Of a DNA stretch of 30,196 nucleotides, positions 7,332 through 13,891 are shown one piece after another (the first letter of the stretch is position 1; each line of letters starts with the position of its first letter). The translations under genes and the position numbers were made by a program. The stretch covers positions 1 through 30,196 of the forward strand of contig JAAWIL010000004.1 in the NCBI GenBank assembly GCA_022796315.1, read 5' to 3'. This DNA is from Oscillibacter sp. GTDB taxonomy: Bacteria > Bacillota > Clostridia > Oscillospirales > Oscillospiraceae. The notes under the pieces were generated by a model, which did no database searches, had not been told where the DNA came from, and worked only from the letters and a program-made list of their open reading frames with translations.

Positions 7332-7835
7332 TCACTCAATCGACAGATCCACAATGCTGATGCCCCGCCGTATGGCGTACTCCACCGTGTACCGGGTTCC
7401 GCCGGCGGTGCCGTCAAAGGCGGCGATCAGGAGCGCGGCGTGGTCCACCATGTACCGGTCCCGCCGCAGCATGCAGGAGGGCGTATAGTGAGCGGAGACC
7501 AGGGTCTCCAGGTTGCAGGCGGACACCAGACAGGCATAGCGGGCCCGCTGGGCCGCCGGCCAGGTGTCCGCTTGGGTGGGGCAGGGAATGACCGCCTCCA
7601 GACTGACCTCCGGATGCCGCTGCCGCAGGGCCAGGACGCTCTCGCAGAAGTACAGGTCGCATCCCTGGGCCATGCCGCAGAGGAAATGGCGGAAGCCCTC
7701 CTCGTAGGCGCTCTCCACTGAGTCACTGATCCGCCGCTTCAACGCCAGGCATCGGGGATCTGATTCGTCATACCCCCAGGGCAGCTTGTTGGGGCGGTGT
7801 CCGGTAAAACAGCAGGAGTTCTGTCTGGGCCGCAT
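7332..7835 (-). CDS. SLOG-superfamily protein (DUF1273/YpsA-like)
   Basis: The 167-residue protein has the SLOG (Smf/DprA-LOG) Rossmann-like features. These are an N-terminal CCFTGHRPNKLPWG, a central FLCGMAQGCDLYFCESVL, and a C-terminal GGTRYTVEYAIRRG that resembles the nucleotide-contacting G-T-x4-E region. Bacillus YpsA and YoqJ belong to the same family. They are thought to bind a nucleotide-type ligand, but the reaction is unknown. The ATG at 7835 is preferred because CGGAGGG sits 6 nt upstream; another in-frame ATG at 7841 is possible. The gene stands alone. Its promoter holds a LexA-like box, so DNA-damage induction is likely. Confidence 0.85.
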   Translation of the reverse strand: MRPRQNSCCFTGHRPNKLPWGYDESDPRCLALKRRISDSVESAYEEGFRHFLCGMAQGCDLYFCESVLALRQRHPEVSLEAVIPCPTQADTWPAAQRARYACLVSACNLETLVSAHYTPSCMLRRDRYMVDHAALLIAAFDGTAGGTRYTVEYAIRRGISIVDLSIE

Positions 7836-7860
7836 CCTCATCCCTCCGTTTCTTCCTCCC

Positions 7861-7889
7861 AGTATAGAACGTTCGTTCGCAAATGTAAA
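7861..7889 (-). promoter_or_regulatory. Promoter of the SLOG gene with embedded LexA-like box
   Basis: On the minus strand TTTACA (7884-7889) and TATACT (7861-7866) are 17 bp apart. The spacer holds CGAACGAACGTTCT (7866-7879). It matches the Gram-positive LexA/DinR consensus CGAACrnryGTTyC at 13 of 14 positions, and its last base is the first T of the -10 box. LexA bound there would block RNA polymerase. Confidence 0.8.
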
Positions 7890-7934
7890 GTCTTTCTTTA
7901 CGGGATCTGAATGGAAAGATGTAAAGAATTTTTC

Positions 7935-7963
7935 TTGCATTATTCCCGGAGCTATGGTATACT
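7935..7963 (+). promoter_or_regulatory. Sigma-A promoter of the ribU riboswitch transcript
   Basis: TTGCAT (7935-7940) and TATACT (7958-7963) are 17 bp apart, about 27 nt before the riboswitch. The promoter diverges from the SLOG promoter. Confidence 0.8.
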
Positions 7964-7988
7964 GCGTATAGAAAGCAACTGAATACTT

Positions 7989-8106
7989 TGTCTTCAGGGC
8001 GGGGTGTGATTCCCCACTGGCGGTAGAGTCCGCGACCGGGCGCTTCGGCGTCCGCTGACCCGGTGAAACTCCGGGACCAACCGTATAGTCGGGATGGAAG
8101 AAGATG
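7989..8106 (+). ncRNA. FMN riboswitch (RFN element)
   Basis: The conserved aptamer blocks occur in order: TCAGGGCGGGGTG, TTCCCCACTGGCGGTA, a variable arm, GACCCGGTGAAACTCCGGGA, and CCGTATAGTCGGGATGGAAGA. A closing helix forms between TCTTC (7991-7995) and GAAGA (8097-8101). FMN binding shuts off riboflavin genes, here a riboflavin transporter. The downstream hairpin covers the ribosome site, so control of translation is the likely mechanism. Confidence 0.96.
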
Positions 8107-8136
8107 AGTGCGGCGAAGCTGCGCGTCGTTTGCGTG

Positions 8137-8204
8137 CTCCTTTGTTGTTTGTTCACCTGGAGAGAAGTCAAAGCGTCCAGGTGTTTTCAAACAAAACAAA
8201 GGAG
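8137..8204 (+). promoter_or_regulatory. Ribosome-site-sequestering expression platform of ribU
   Basis: CTCCTTTGTT (8137-8146) pairs with AACAAAGGAG-like bases (8195-8204), which include the GGAG ribosome site. GTTTG (8147-8151) pairs with CAAAC (8188-8192). Inside is a perfect 8-bp stem, CACCTGGA (8154-8161) with TCCAGGTG (8176-8183). The inner stem is followed by TTTT only, so termination would be weak. Masking of the GGAG is the simpler reading. Confidence 0.75.
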
Positions 8205-8213
8205 TGCATTTTT

Positions 8214-8909
8214 ATGTCTGAACCCAACATCAGCGCTGTCCCCGCCTCCCACACCCGTATGACGGTCAAAACCGTCACCTCCCTGGGAATGCTCACCGCC
8301 GTGGCCTATGTGATGGTGTGTCTCAGCAAGCTTCTGCCTCAGGTCTACGAGTTTCTCCAGTTGGATGTGCAGGCTACCGCCATCACCATCGGCGGATTCC
8401 TCTTCGGACCTCTGGCCGCCGCCGCGATCTCCTTGGTGGTGGCCGTGGTGGAAATGTTCACCATCAGCGACACCGGCCCAATTGGCTGCATCATGAATGT
8501 TCTGGCCACCGTCTCCTTCTGCTGCACCGCCTCGTTTGCGTACAAAAAGCTGCATACCAAGAAGGGCGCTGTCATCGGCCTTGCTCTGGGCGTTCTGGCC
8601 CAGGTGGCGGTCATGCTCCTCTGGAACTACCTCATCACCCCCATCTATCAGGGCGTACCCCGGGCGGTGGTGGCGGAGATGCTGCCGAAGGTATTCCTGC
8701 CCTTCAACCTGGTCAAGGGCGGCTTGAACATGGGCCTCATCCTGGTGCTCTACAAGCCTGTAGTAACTGCGCTGCGGCGGGCCAAGCTGGTGCCGGAGTC
8801 CCAGAGTGCTGTCCAGGGGAAGAAGCTGGGCGTTGGATTCGCCCTGTTCTCTCTGGCGGTGCTGATCACCTTTGCTGTCATCGCCCTGGTGCTGATGGGC
8901 ATCCTGTGA
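8214..8909 (+). CDS. ribU: ECF transporter S component for riboflavin (RibU)
   Basis: The 231-residue membrane protein has about six membrane segments. After a 20-residue cytoplasmic N-terminus comes the ECF S-component signature region (TSLGMLTAVAYV), where a small-residue helix docks the EcfT scaffold. The Leu-rich QVYEFLQLDVQA and the FLPFNLVKGGLN stretch are typical of RibU. Start at 8214 follows AAAGGAG by 9 nt. RibU binds riboflavin outside the cell and works with the shared EcfA/A'/T module encoded elsewhere. The FMN riboswitch in front fixes the substrate assignment. Nothing in the sequence suggests truncation. Confidence 0.94.
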   Translation: MSEPNISAVPASHTRMTVKTVTSLGMLTAVAYVMVCLSKLLPQVYEFLQLDVQATAITIGGFLFGPLAAAAISLVVAVVEMFTISDTGPIGCIMNVLATVSFCCTASFAYKKLHTKKGAVIGLALGVLAQVAVMLLWNYLITPIYQGVPRAVVAEMLPKVFLPFNLVKGGLNMGLILVLYKPVVTALRRAKLVPESQSAVQGKKLGVGFALFSLAVLITFAVIALVLMGIL

Positions 8910-8926
8910 TCCTTCCGTTCTCATAC

Positions 8927-8956
8927 AGCGGCGGCGTGGAAGTCCACGCCGCCGCT
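8927..8956. terminator. Hairpin between convergent ribU and XRE genes
   Basis: AGCGGCGGCGTGG (8927-8939) pairs with CCACGCCGCCGCT (8944-8956) over 13 bp around a 4-nt loop. There is no strong T-run on either side. Its place between two convergent genes suggests a two-way transcription stop. Confidence 0.65.
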
Positions 8957-8960
8957 ATCC

Positions 8961-9473
8961 TTACTGCGCCCTCTTTCGCGTCAGGCACAGTCCGGCCACG
9001 GCTCCAAGGAGGACCACCGGGGCCAATCGAATAAATCCCCACTCAAATGCGTGGAAGAGCACTCCAAGGACGGCAGTCTCCGGGGCGCTGTAATCCCAGC
9101 CCAGGTAGGGGCTGCGGAGGGCGTCCAGGGCCACGAAAACCGCCGCAGTGACGCCGCACAGCGCCATCAGCAGCCAGCGCAGGGTCCGTTCTCTCAGGGC
9201 CTTCCTCCGCGCCAACTGGAGGTTCAGGATCTCCAGCTTTTCGCAGATGGCCTGGAGACTGTCGGCCTCCGGCACGGGGACCGTCTCCCCCAGCAGCGTG
9301 CTCACAGGGGTCTCGAAGGCCTCTGACAGGGAGATCAGCAGATCCGAGTCGGGAACCGACAGGCCCTGCTCCCATTTCGAGACCGTCTGCCTCACAACGC
9401 CCAGCTTAACGGCCAGTTCCTCCTGGGAAAGTCCCTTTGCTCTTCTGGCAGCTCTGATGTTTTCGTTCAACAT
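8961..9473 (-). CDS. XRE-family regulator with C-terminal membrane segments
   Basis: The 170-residue protein starts with a Cro/C1-type helix-turn-helix (residues 3-60, with LSQEELAVKLGVVRQTVSKW as the core). A linker and then two or three hydrophobic segments (about 98-118 and 145-163) follow, ending in basic residues. HTH-plus-membrane proteins of this kind are frequent in Clostridia. They are thought to sense envelope or small-molecule signals, but the ligand is unknown. The ATG overlaps a CAACATGTTG palindrome (9468-9477), which could be an autoregulatory operator; this is speculative. GTGAGGAA upstream is a modest ribosome site. It is divergent from dinB, but its target cannot be told from sequence. 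Confidence 0.85.
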   Translation of the reverse strand: MLNENIRAARRAKGLSQEELAVKLGVVRQTVSKWEQGLSVPDSDLLISLSEAFETPVSTLLGETVPVPEADSLQAICEKLEILNLQLARRKALRERTLRWLLMALCGVTAAVFVALDALRSPYLGWDYSAPETAVLGVLFHAFEWGFIRLAPVVLLGAVAGLCLTRKRAQ

Positions 9474-9507
9474 GTTGGTTCCTCACTTTCCTTTGATGGT
9501 TGAGACA

Positions 9508-9536
9508 ATGATAAGAAAAATTGCCCGTTGCCGCAA
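9508..9536 (-). promoter_or_regulatory. Candidate promoter of the XRE gene
   Basis: On the minus strand TTGCGG (9531-9536) and TATCAT (9508-9513) are 17 bp apart. They sit about 35 nt upstream of the start codon. Both boxes are one or two bases off consensus. Confidence 0.55.
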
Positions 9537-9630
9537 GCAACGCATGTTAACATTCGCGTTTTTGGACAAAGAACAGCGCCCGATGGGCGCGTCCGGCCCT
9601 GGAAGACAGGTGCGTCCCAGCTTCTCCCTC

Positions 9631-9659
9631 TTTTCAAACAGGAACAGGTGTGCTATGAT
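9631..9659 (+). promoter_or_regulatory. Promoter of dinB with weak LexA-like box
   Basis: TTTTCA (9631-9636) and TATGAT (9654-9659) are 17 bp apart. The spacer contains GGAACAGGTGTGCT (9641-9654), 11 of 14 matches to CGAACrnryGTTyC. As at the SLOG promoter, its last base is the first T of the -10 box. DNA polymerase IV genes are often SOS-controlled, so a LexA operator here is plausible. The match alone is not strong. Confidence 0.6.
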
Positions 9660-9692
9660 GGAGAAAATTCCGCCGGAGAGGAGGGACCGCCC

Positions 9693-10901
9693 ATGGACCG
9701 TGTGATTCTGCATTGCGACCTGAACTGCTTCTACGCGTCTGTAGAACTTCTTTCCCACCCGGATTTGCGGGAGATCCCCACGGCGGTCTGCGGCGATCCG
9801 GCTTCCCGCCACGGCATCATTCTGGCCAAGAACGAGCCGGCCAAACGGTGCGGCGTCCAGACGGCGGAGACCATCTGGCAGGCCCGGAAGAAGTGCCCTG
9901 GCCTGGTGCTCCTGCCGCCCCATCACGACCTTTACCGGGCCTATTCCCGCCGGGTCAACGAGATCTACGAGCAGTACACGGACCAGGTGGAGCCCTTCGG
10001 CATCGACGAGAGCTGGCTGGATGTCACCCATACGCTGCATCTCTTTGGCGGGGATGCCGCCGCCCTGGCGGACGCCATCCGGGAGCGGATGAAGCGGGAG
10101 CTGGGACTGACCCTGTCGGTGGGCGTCAGCTTCAACAAGGTCTTTGCCAAGCTGGGCAGCGACTACAAGAAGCCTGACGCCACAACGGTAATTTCCCAGG
10201 AAAACTGGCGGGAGCTGGTCTGGCCCCTGCCGGTGGGGGACCTGCTCTATGTGGGCGGGGCGGCCCGGAAGCTGCTGGGACAGTATGGTGTCCGGACCAT
10301 CGGCGACCTGGCAGCCTGCCGGGAGGAGATGCTGGAGACCATCATGGGAAAGATGGGCCTCCAGCTCCACGCTTACGCCAACGGCCTGGACCGGGAGGCG
10401 GTCCGGCCCTGCTACAACCAGGAGCCGGTGAAGTCCGTGGGAAACGGGGAGACGTTCTCCCGGAACCTTACCACGCGGCAGGAGGTCCACGCCGGGGTGG
10501 CGGTGCTGGCCGACTCCGTAGCCACCCGCCTGCGCCGCCACGGTCTCTATGCCGGGGGGCTCCAGGTGACCCTCCGGGACCCCCAATTTCACGACCGCTC
10601 CCGCCAGTGCCGCCTGCCGGCGCCCACCCACCTGATCCGGGAAGTGACAGAGACCGCCCTCCAGCTGGTGGAGCAGCTGTGGAAGCCGCCGGCCCCCATC
10701 CGGGCTCTGACGGTGACCGCGCTGTCCCTGGTATCGGAGGAGGCCGCCTATGAGCAGACGGACCTCTTCACCGCCCCGGCCCGGCGGGACCGGCAGGAGA
10801 AGCTGGAGGGCGCGATGGACCAGATCCGCAAGAAATACGGCAGCGGCGCCATTGTGTTTGGCGCCGCCCGCCCTGAGAAAGAGGAGGACCCCCTGCCATG
10901 A
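9693..10901 (+). CDS. dinB: DNA polymerase IV (Y family, translesion synthesis)
   Basis: The 402-residue protein has the Y-family palm with DLNCFYASVE (metal Asp9, steric-gate aromatic at 14) and the second catalytic block FGIDESWLDVTH near residue 105. The thumb helix-hairpin-helix (LYVGGAARKLLGQYGVRTIG) and the little-finger domain follow. Near the C-terminus QTDLF is a clear sliding-clamp-binding motif. It copies past damaged template bases with low fidelity. The ATG at 9693 follows GGAGAGGAGGG; an upstream in-frame ATG at 9528 would extend through the promoter and is rejected. The 3' end overlaps the next start by 4 nt (ATGA). Confidence 0.95.
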   Translation: MDRVILHCDLNCFYASVELLSHPDLREIPTAVCGDPASRHGIILAKNEPAKRCGVQTAETIWQARKKCPGLVLLPPHHDLYRAYSRRVNEIYEQYTDQVEPFGIDESWLDVTHTLHLFGGDAAALADAIRERMKRELGLTLSVGVSFNKVFAKLGSDYKKPDATTVISQENWRELVWPLPVGDLLYVGGAARKLLGQYGVRTIGDLAACREEMLETIMGKMGLQLHAYANGLDREAVRPCYNQEPVKSVGNGETFSRNLTTRQEVHAGVAVLADSVATRLRRHGLYAGGLQVTLRDPQFHDRSRQCRLPAPTHLIREVTETALQLVEQLWKPPAPIRALTVTALSLVSEEAAYEQTDLFTAPARRDRQEKLEGAMDQIRKKYGSGAIVFGAARPEKEEDPLP

Positions 10902-11485
10902 CAAAAGCAGAAGAGAAGCAGCAGCTGCGCCGGACCCTTCGCGCCCTGGAACGGTCCTTGTCCGAGAGATACCGGGCAGAGAGCAGCCAGGCCATTGCAC
11001 GGCACCTCCTGGCCATGCCGGAGTACCAGGCCGCCGGAACGGTGTTCTGCTTCGTGGGCACCCGCCGGGAGATTGACACCGCCGCCATTCTGGAGGACGC
11101 CCTGGCCGCCGGGAAACATCTGTGCGTGCCGCTGTGCGTAGGGGAGGGCCTGATGGAGCTGCGGCAGATCACCGCGCTGGAGGAGCTGGTCCCCGGGGCC
11201 TACGGCATCCTGGAGCCGCCGCCGGAGAGCCCGGTGGTGGAGACGGACGGCGTGGATCTGGCGGTGATTCCCTGTGTCGGGTGCAGCCACGGCGGACACC
11301 GGCTGGGGCAGGGAGGGGGGTTCTATGACCGGTTCCTGTCCCATTACCGAGGCGGGACCGTGCTGCTGTGCCGGGAGAGGCTGATCCGGGAGGACGTTCC
11401 CCAGGAGCCCCATGATTACCCGGTGCCCTGGGTGCTGACAGAGCGGGGCCTCTGGGAGGACGGCATGCCGGCGCGATTGAGTTAG
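10898..11485 (+). CDS. 5-formyltetrahydrofolate cyclo-ligase
   Basis: The 195-residue enzyme converts 5-formyl-THF to 5,10-methenyl-THF using ATP, which recycles folate. The N-terminal basic helix (KAEEKQQLRRTLRALERSL), the FCFVGTRREIDT strand and the ATP/folate loop VGCSHGGHRLGQGGGFYDRF near residues 127-146 are typical of the family. The start codon overlaps the dinB stop by 4 nt, so translation is probably coupled. The pairing with dinB has no clear functional reason; SOS-linked expression of a folate enzyme would follow if both share the dinB promoter. Confidence 0.93.
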   Translation: MTKAEEKQQLRRTLRALERSLSERYRAESSQAIARHLLAMPEYQAAGTVFCFVGTRREIDTAAILEDALAAGKHLCVPLCVGEGLMELRQITALEELVPGAYGILEPPPESPVVETDGVDLAVIPCVGCSHGGHRLGQGGGFYDRFLSHYRGGTVLLCRERLIREDVPQEPHDYPVPWVLTERGLWEDGMPARLS

Positions 11486-11566
11486 GAGTCAGGGTGCAGG
11501 GGGCGACGCGCCCCCTGCCGGAGTCCAGAGGCAGCGCCTCTGGCGGAGTCTGGGGCGGCGCCCCAG
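11486..11566. repeat. Tandem GC-hairpin array with GGAGTC spacers
   Basis: Three perfect hairpins follow each other: GCAGGGGGCG/CGCCCCCTGC (11496-11518, loop ACG), CCAGAGGC/GCCTCTGG (11525-11543, loop AGC) and CTGGGGC/GCCCCAG (11550-11566, loop GGC). Each is preceded by GGAGTC (11485-11490, 11520-11525, 11545-11550). The regular spacing and shared hexamer suggest a dispersed intergenic repeat rather than a simple terminator. It lies between convergent genes. Confidence 0.75.
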
Positions 11567-11599
11567 AAAAAGAGCGGCAGGGCGTCAGCCCCGCCGCTC
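11567..11599 (-). terminator. Terminator of the padR-DUF2812 operon
   Basis: On the minus strand GAGCGGC (arm 11593-11599) plus GGGC pairs with GCCC plus GCCGCTC (11572-11583), with one internal mismatch. The stem is followed directly by TTTTT (11567-11571). It is 63 nt past the DUF2812 stop. Confidence 0.85.
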
Positions 11600-11661
11600 A
11601 ACCAATCGAGAGGTATCGGCACCGGCATTTCCGAAAAAAGGGAAGCCCCCAAAGATTCCGC

Positions 11662-13035
11662 TCACCTTCCCAGCTCTTTCCCCACAACCCGCATCTGCGT
11701 CTCCGTAAACGCTTCGTCCCGGAAGAACAGGGAGAACTCCACAATCCGCCCCGCATAGCAGAGCACATAATGGGCCTTGGCATTCCCGTCCATGTACCGC
11801 TGGTACGCCGTCTCCGCCCCCCAGGGGGCTGGGTCCACCGCCCTCCACGTGATATCCCATGAAGTGGCGATCTCCTCCTTGGTGTACTCCGCCACCGCTT
11901 TTCCGTAAAGCCACTCGTTCCCTGCCTCCGTGATCTCATAGGAGACAGACAGATGATCCTCTCCCTCCAAAACCCGCTCCCGGTAACTGTGCCGGGTGAG
12001 GAACAGGGAACGCTCCTCAAAATGGGTCCGGCTGATATGCTGGTACGTCTGCCCGGTGAGCTCCGAGATCTCCAGGGGAATCTCGATGGGGGAGACATCC
12101 CAGTCGAAGTGGTCAAAGCGGTACGTCTCGCCGCTGCGGGTCCCGAACCAGTCGAAGTGGATGGCGCAGAAGATCATCCCGCCGACCAGGGCGAAGGACA
12201 GGATCACGTCCATCGTAAAGGTCACCGCCATGTTTTTTTTCCTGGAGGTCCCGCGCCTGCGCAAAAACGCCGTGGTTTGCCGCATCAGAAATCCCAGAAG
12301 GAACAGAGCGGCGGAGTAAGTGGCTAGGAAGGGGAGGATGTGGGGGTTGGTCAGCTCTACCGCCAGATAGGCGGCGACATAGAGTACGATACAGGTCATA
12401 GCAATCCGGTTGGCCCAGCGGGAGACCCTCCCGGTTACGGCGCAGCGTCCTCCCTCCGCCACAGATGCAGCCGACCGCCGGCGCCAGAGCCAATAGCTCC
12501 CCAGGTTGACGATCTCCAGGGCGGAAGCCAGAATCCACAGCGGACCGGTGAACAGGTGGGCGTTGCTGCGGAACAGCCGCAGAGGGTCCGTCACCATGGT
12601 CTTCCCCCACAGTACCGCCATCAGCAGGGAGAAGAGCAGCAGCACTGCGTTTCCCGGCAGGAAGTTCTTCCTCATGGACCGGTGAATTACCTCCAGCCGC
12701 AGGGCCTCGTCGGTCTCCAGGGGCACCGGCTTCGCCGCCTCGGAGACGTAAATCTGCATCTGATACCAGTCGCAGACCTTCTCCCACCCGGCGGCGGTGC
12801 ACAGCTCTTCCAGGGTCTGCTGGCTCTCCGTGGGACCGGGGTTGAACTGGGAGGAATCCGGGATGTAGGTGACAGCGTAGTGGACGCTGGCGGGCTCCGC
12901 CCGGCGGTAGGTCCAGAGCTGGGGGCCGGCCTTCTCCAGCCGCCATCCCTTGGCCGCCATGGCGGACAGATGACGCTCAATGCCCTGATAGTCGTACAGG
13001 TTCAGATGGTTCCAACAGCGCTTGCGGTTTCTCAT
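11662..13035 (-). CDS. DUF2812 domain membrane protein
   Basis: The 457-residue protein has an N-terminal DUF2812 domain (residues 1 to about 120, with the YDYQGIERHLSAMAAKGWRL start). About five membrane segments follow (around 125-145, 160-180, 210-235, 240-260, 285-310), then a C-terminal soluble part of about 140 residues. DUF2812 genes are nearly always beside a PadR-type regulator in Firmicutes, as here: the start codon overlaps the padR stop by 4 nt. The function is unknown. A membrane sensor or effector controlled by the PadR protein is an inference. The ATG at 13035 is fixed by that overlap and by the domain start. Confidence 0.85.
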   Translation of the reverse strand: MRNRKRCWNHLNLYDYQGIERHLSAMAAKGWRLEKAGPQLWTYRRAEPASVHYAVTYIPDSSQFNPGPTESQQTLEELCTAAGWEKVCDWYQMQIYVSEAAKPVPLETDEALRLEVIHRSMRKNFLPGNAVLLLFSLLMAVLWGKTMVTDPLRLFRSNAHLFTGPLWILASALEIVNLGSYWLWRRRSAASVAEGGRCAVTGRVSRWANRIAMTCIVLYVAAYLAVELTNPHILPFLATYSAALFLLGFLMRQTTAFLRRRGTSRKKNMAVTFTMDVILSFALVGGMIFCAIHFDWFGTRSGETYRFDHFDWDVSPIEIPLEISELTGQTYQHISRTHFEERSLFLTRHSYRERVLEGEDHLSVSYEITEAGNEWLYGKAVAEYTKEEIATSWDITWRAVDPAPWGAETAYQRYMDGNAKAHYVLCYAGRIVEFSLFFRDEAFTETQMRVVGKELGR

Positions 13036-13355
13036 GGCGTCTTCTCCTCTCCGGTACAGGTCCGGTAGTCTGCCGCCAGGGTCAGCAGGCGGCGGTATTC
13101 CTCCTCCAGGGCCTTCTGCCCCGCGTTTGTGATGAGATAGCTGCGTTTTCGTCCTTCCACCTTCGTCTCCCGGATCATCCCAGCCTGGAGGAAGCTGTCC
13201 AGCAGGTTGTATAGGGTTCCCGGCCCCACGGCCACCCGTCCGCCGGTGAGGGCCGCCACCTGGGCGGCAATGTCCGCCCCGCAAAGCTCCTGCCGCAGGC
13301 ATAGAAGGATGTAGAACATCTGCTCTGTCAGAGTCTGAAACTTCTCCCGGGCCAT
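13032..13355 (-). CDS. PadR-family transcriptional regulator
   Basis: The 107-residue protein is a single winged-helix PadR domain (residues 8-85; ILLCLRQELCGADIAAQV, then VGPGTLYNLLDSFLQAGMI). A short C-terminal dimer helix follows. It is a short, PadR-s1-type member without the long C-terminal domain. GGAGGTGA lies just upstream of the ATG. It probably represses its own operon through the paired sites in the promoter. The inducing signal is unknown; PadR proteins often respond to small hydrophobic compounds. Confidence 0.92.
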   Translation of the reverse strand: MAREKFQTLTEQMFYILLCLRQELCGADIAAQVAALTGGRVAVGPGTLYNLLDSFLQAGMIRETKVEGRKRSYLITNAGQKALEEEYRRLLTLAADYRTCTGEEKTP

Positions 13356-13368
13356 GGAGTCACCTCCG

Positions 13369-13425
13369 ATTATCGAATATCGCTATTACTGTGGACAGTA
13401 TAACATCGAATATCGTTATTGTCAA
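13369..13425 (-). promoter_or_regulatory. padR promoter with two matching candidate operators
   Basis: On the minus strand a perfect TTGACA (13420-13425) and TATACT (13397-13402) are 17 bp apart. The core ATCGAATATCG (plus strand) occurs twice, at 13373-13383 and 13405-13415, exactly 32 bp apart (about three helical turns). One copy fills the spacer between -35 and -10. The other lies around the transcript start. Each core is an imperfect palindrome. This layout suits autorepression by the PadR protein. Confidence 0.8.
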
Positions 13426-13561
13426 GAGGGAAGGGCGGACGGGAATGCCTGATTCGGAGTTTTTTGCGGGGAACGCTGGAAAAAGCGGTTTTTCTGCTGG
13501 AAAACCACGGTGTATTGATGTCGAAAGATTATGAAGTCCTGAAGAGCGGAAAAGAGGCATC

Positions 13562-13590
13562 TTGCGTTTTTTTCGGAAATGTGGTATGCT
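13562..13590 (+). promoter_or_regulatory. Sigma-A promoter of the TSCPD-glycosyltransferase pair
   Basis: TTGCGT (13562-13567) and TATGCT (13585-13590) are 17 bp apart, 34 nt before the ATG of the TSCPD gene. Confidence 0.75.
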
Positions 13591-13624
13591 GTATCAAATA
13601 TCTATATGAAAAGAGGTCCTTTCC

Positions 13625-13879
13625 ATGACGTATACTTTCCGCCCCCGGGGCGTGTGTTCGCAGGAGATGCGCGTAGAGCTCAATGACCAGGGTGTGATCC
13701 AGAATCTCCAGGTGATGGGAGGCTGCAGCGGCAACCTCCAGGGCATCTCCGCCCTGGTTCGGGGCATGACGGCCCAAGAGGCCGTGGACCGCCTGAAGGG
13801 CATCCGCTGCGGCGGCAAGCCCTCCTCCTGCCCGGATCAGCTGGCCAGAGGGCTGGAGGAGATCCTGGCAAAACAGTAA
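13625..13879 (+). CDS. TSCPD domain protein (TIGR03905-type)
   Basis: The 84-residue protein is a single TSCPD domain, the module also found at the C-terminus of B12-dependent ribonucleotide reductases. Visible are VCSQEMRVELN, the GGCSGN turn, and the signature variant SSCPDQLARGLEE near residue 70. Four conserved Cys (at about 11, 37, 61 and 68) suggest metal or thiol chemistry. The stand-alone family has no established function. AAGAGGT gives a modest ribosome site. It lies 12 nt before the glycosyltransferase and shares its transcript. Confidence 0.88.
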   Translation: MTYTFRPRGVCSQEMRVELNDQGVIQNLQVMGGCSGNLQGISALVRGMTAQEAVDRLKGIRCGGKPSSCPDQLARGLEEILAKQ

Positions 13880-13891
13880 GAGGGCAGGACT

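Noticed and set aside
7884..7926. TGTAAAG repeats between the SLOG and ribU promoters as an operator array
   Set aside because: One copy is the -35 box itself and the others are short AT-rich matches. The LexA-like box explains the site better.
9468..9477. CAACATGTTG palindrome on the XRE start codon as an operator
   Set aside because: A 10-bp palindrome is expected by chance at this scale and no second copy is seen. It is mentioned only as a possibility in the gene entry.
11486..11599. CRISPR-like array
   Set aside because: The repeated hexamer is too short, the units are self-complementary hairpins of differing sequence, and no cas gene is present.
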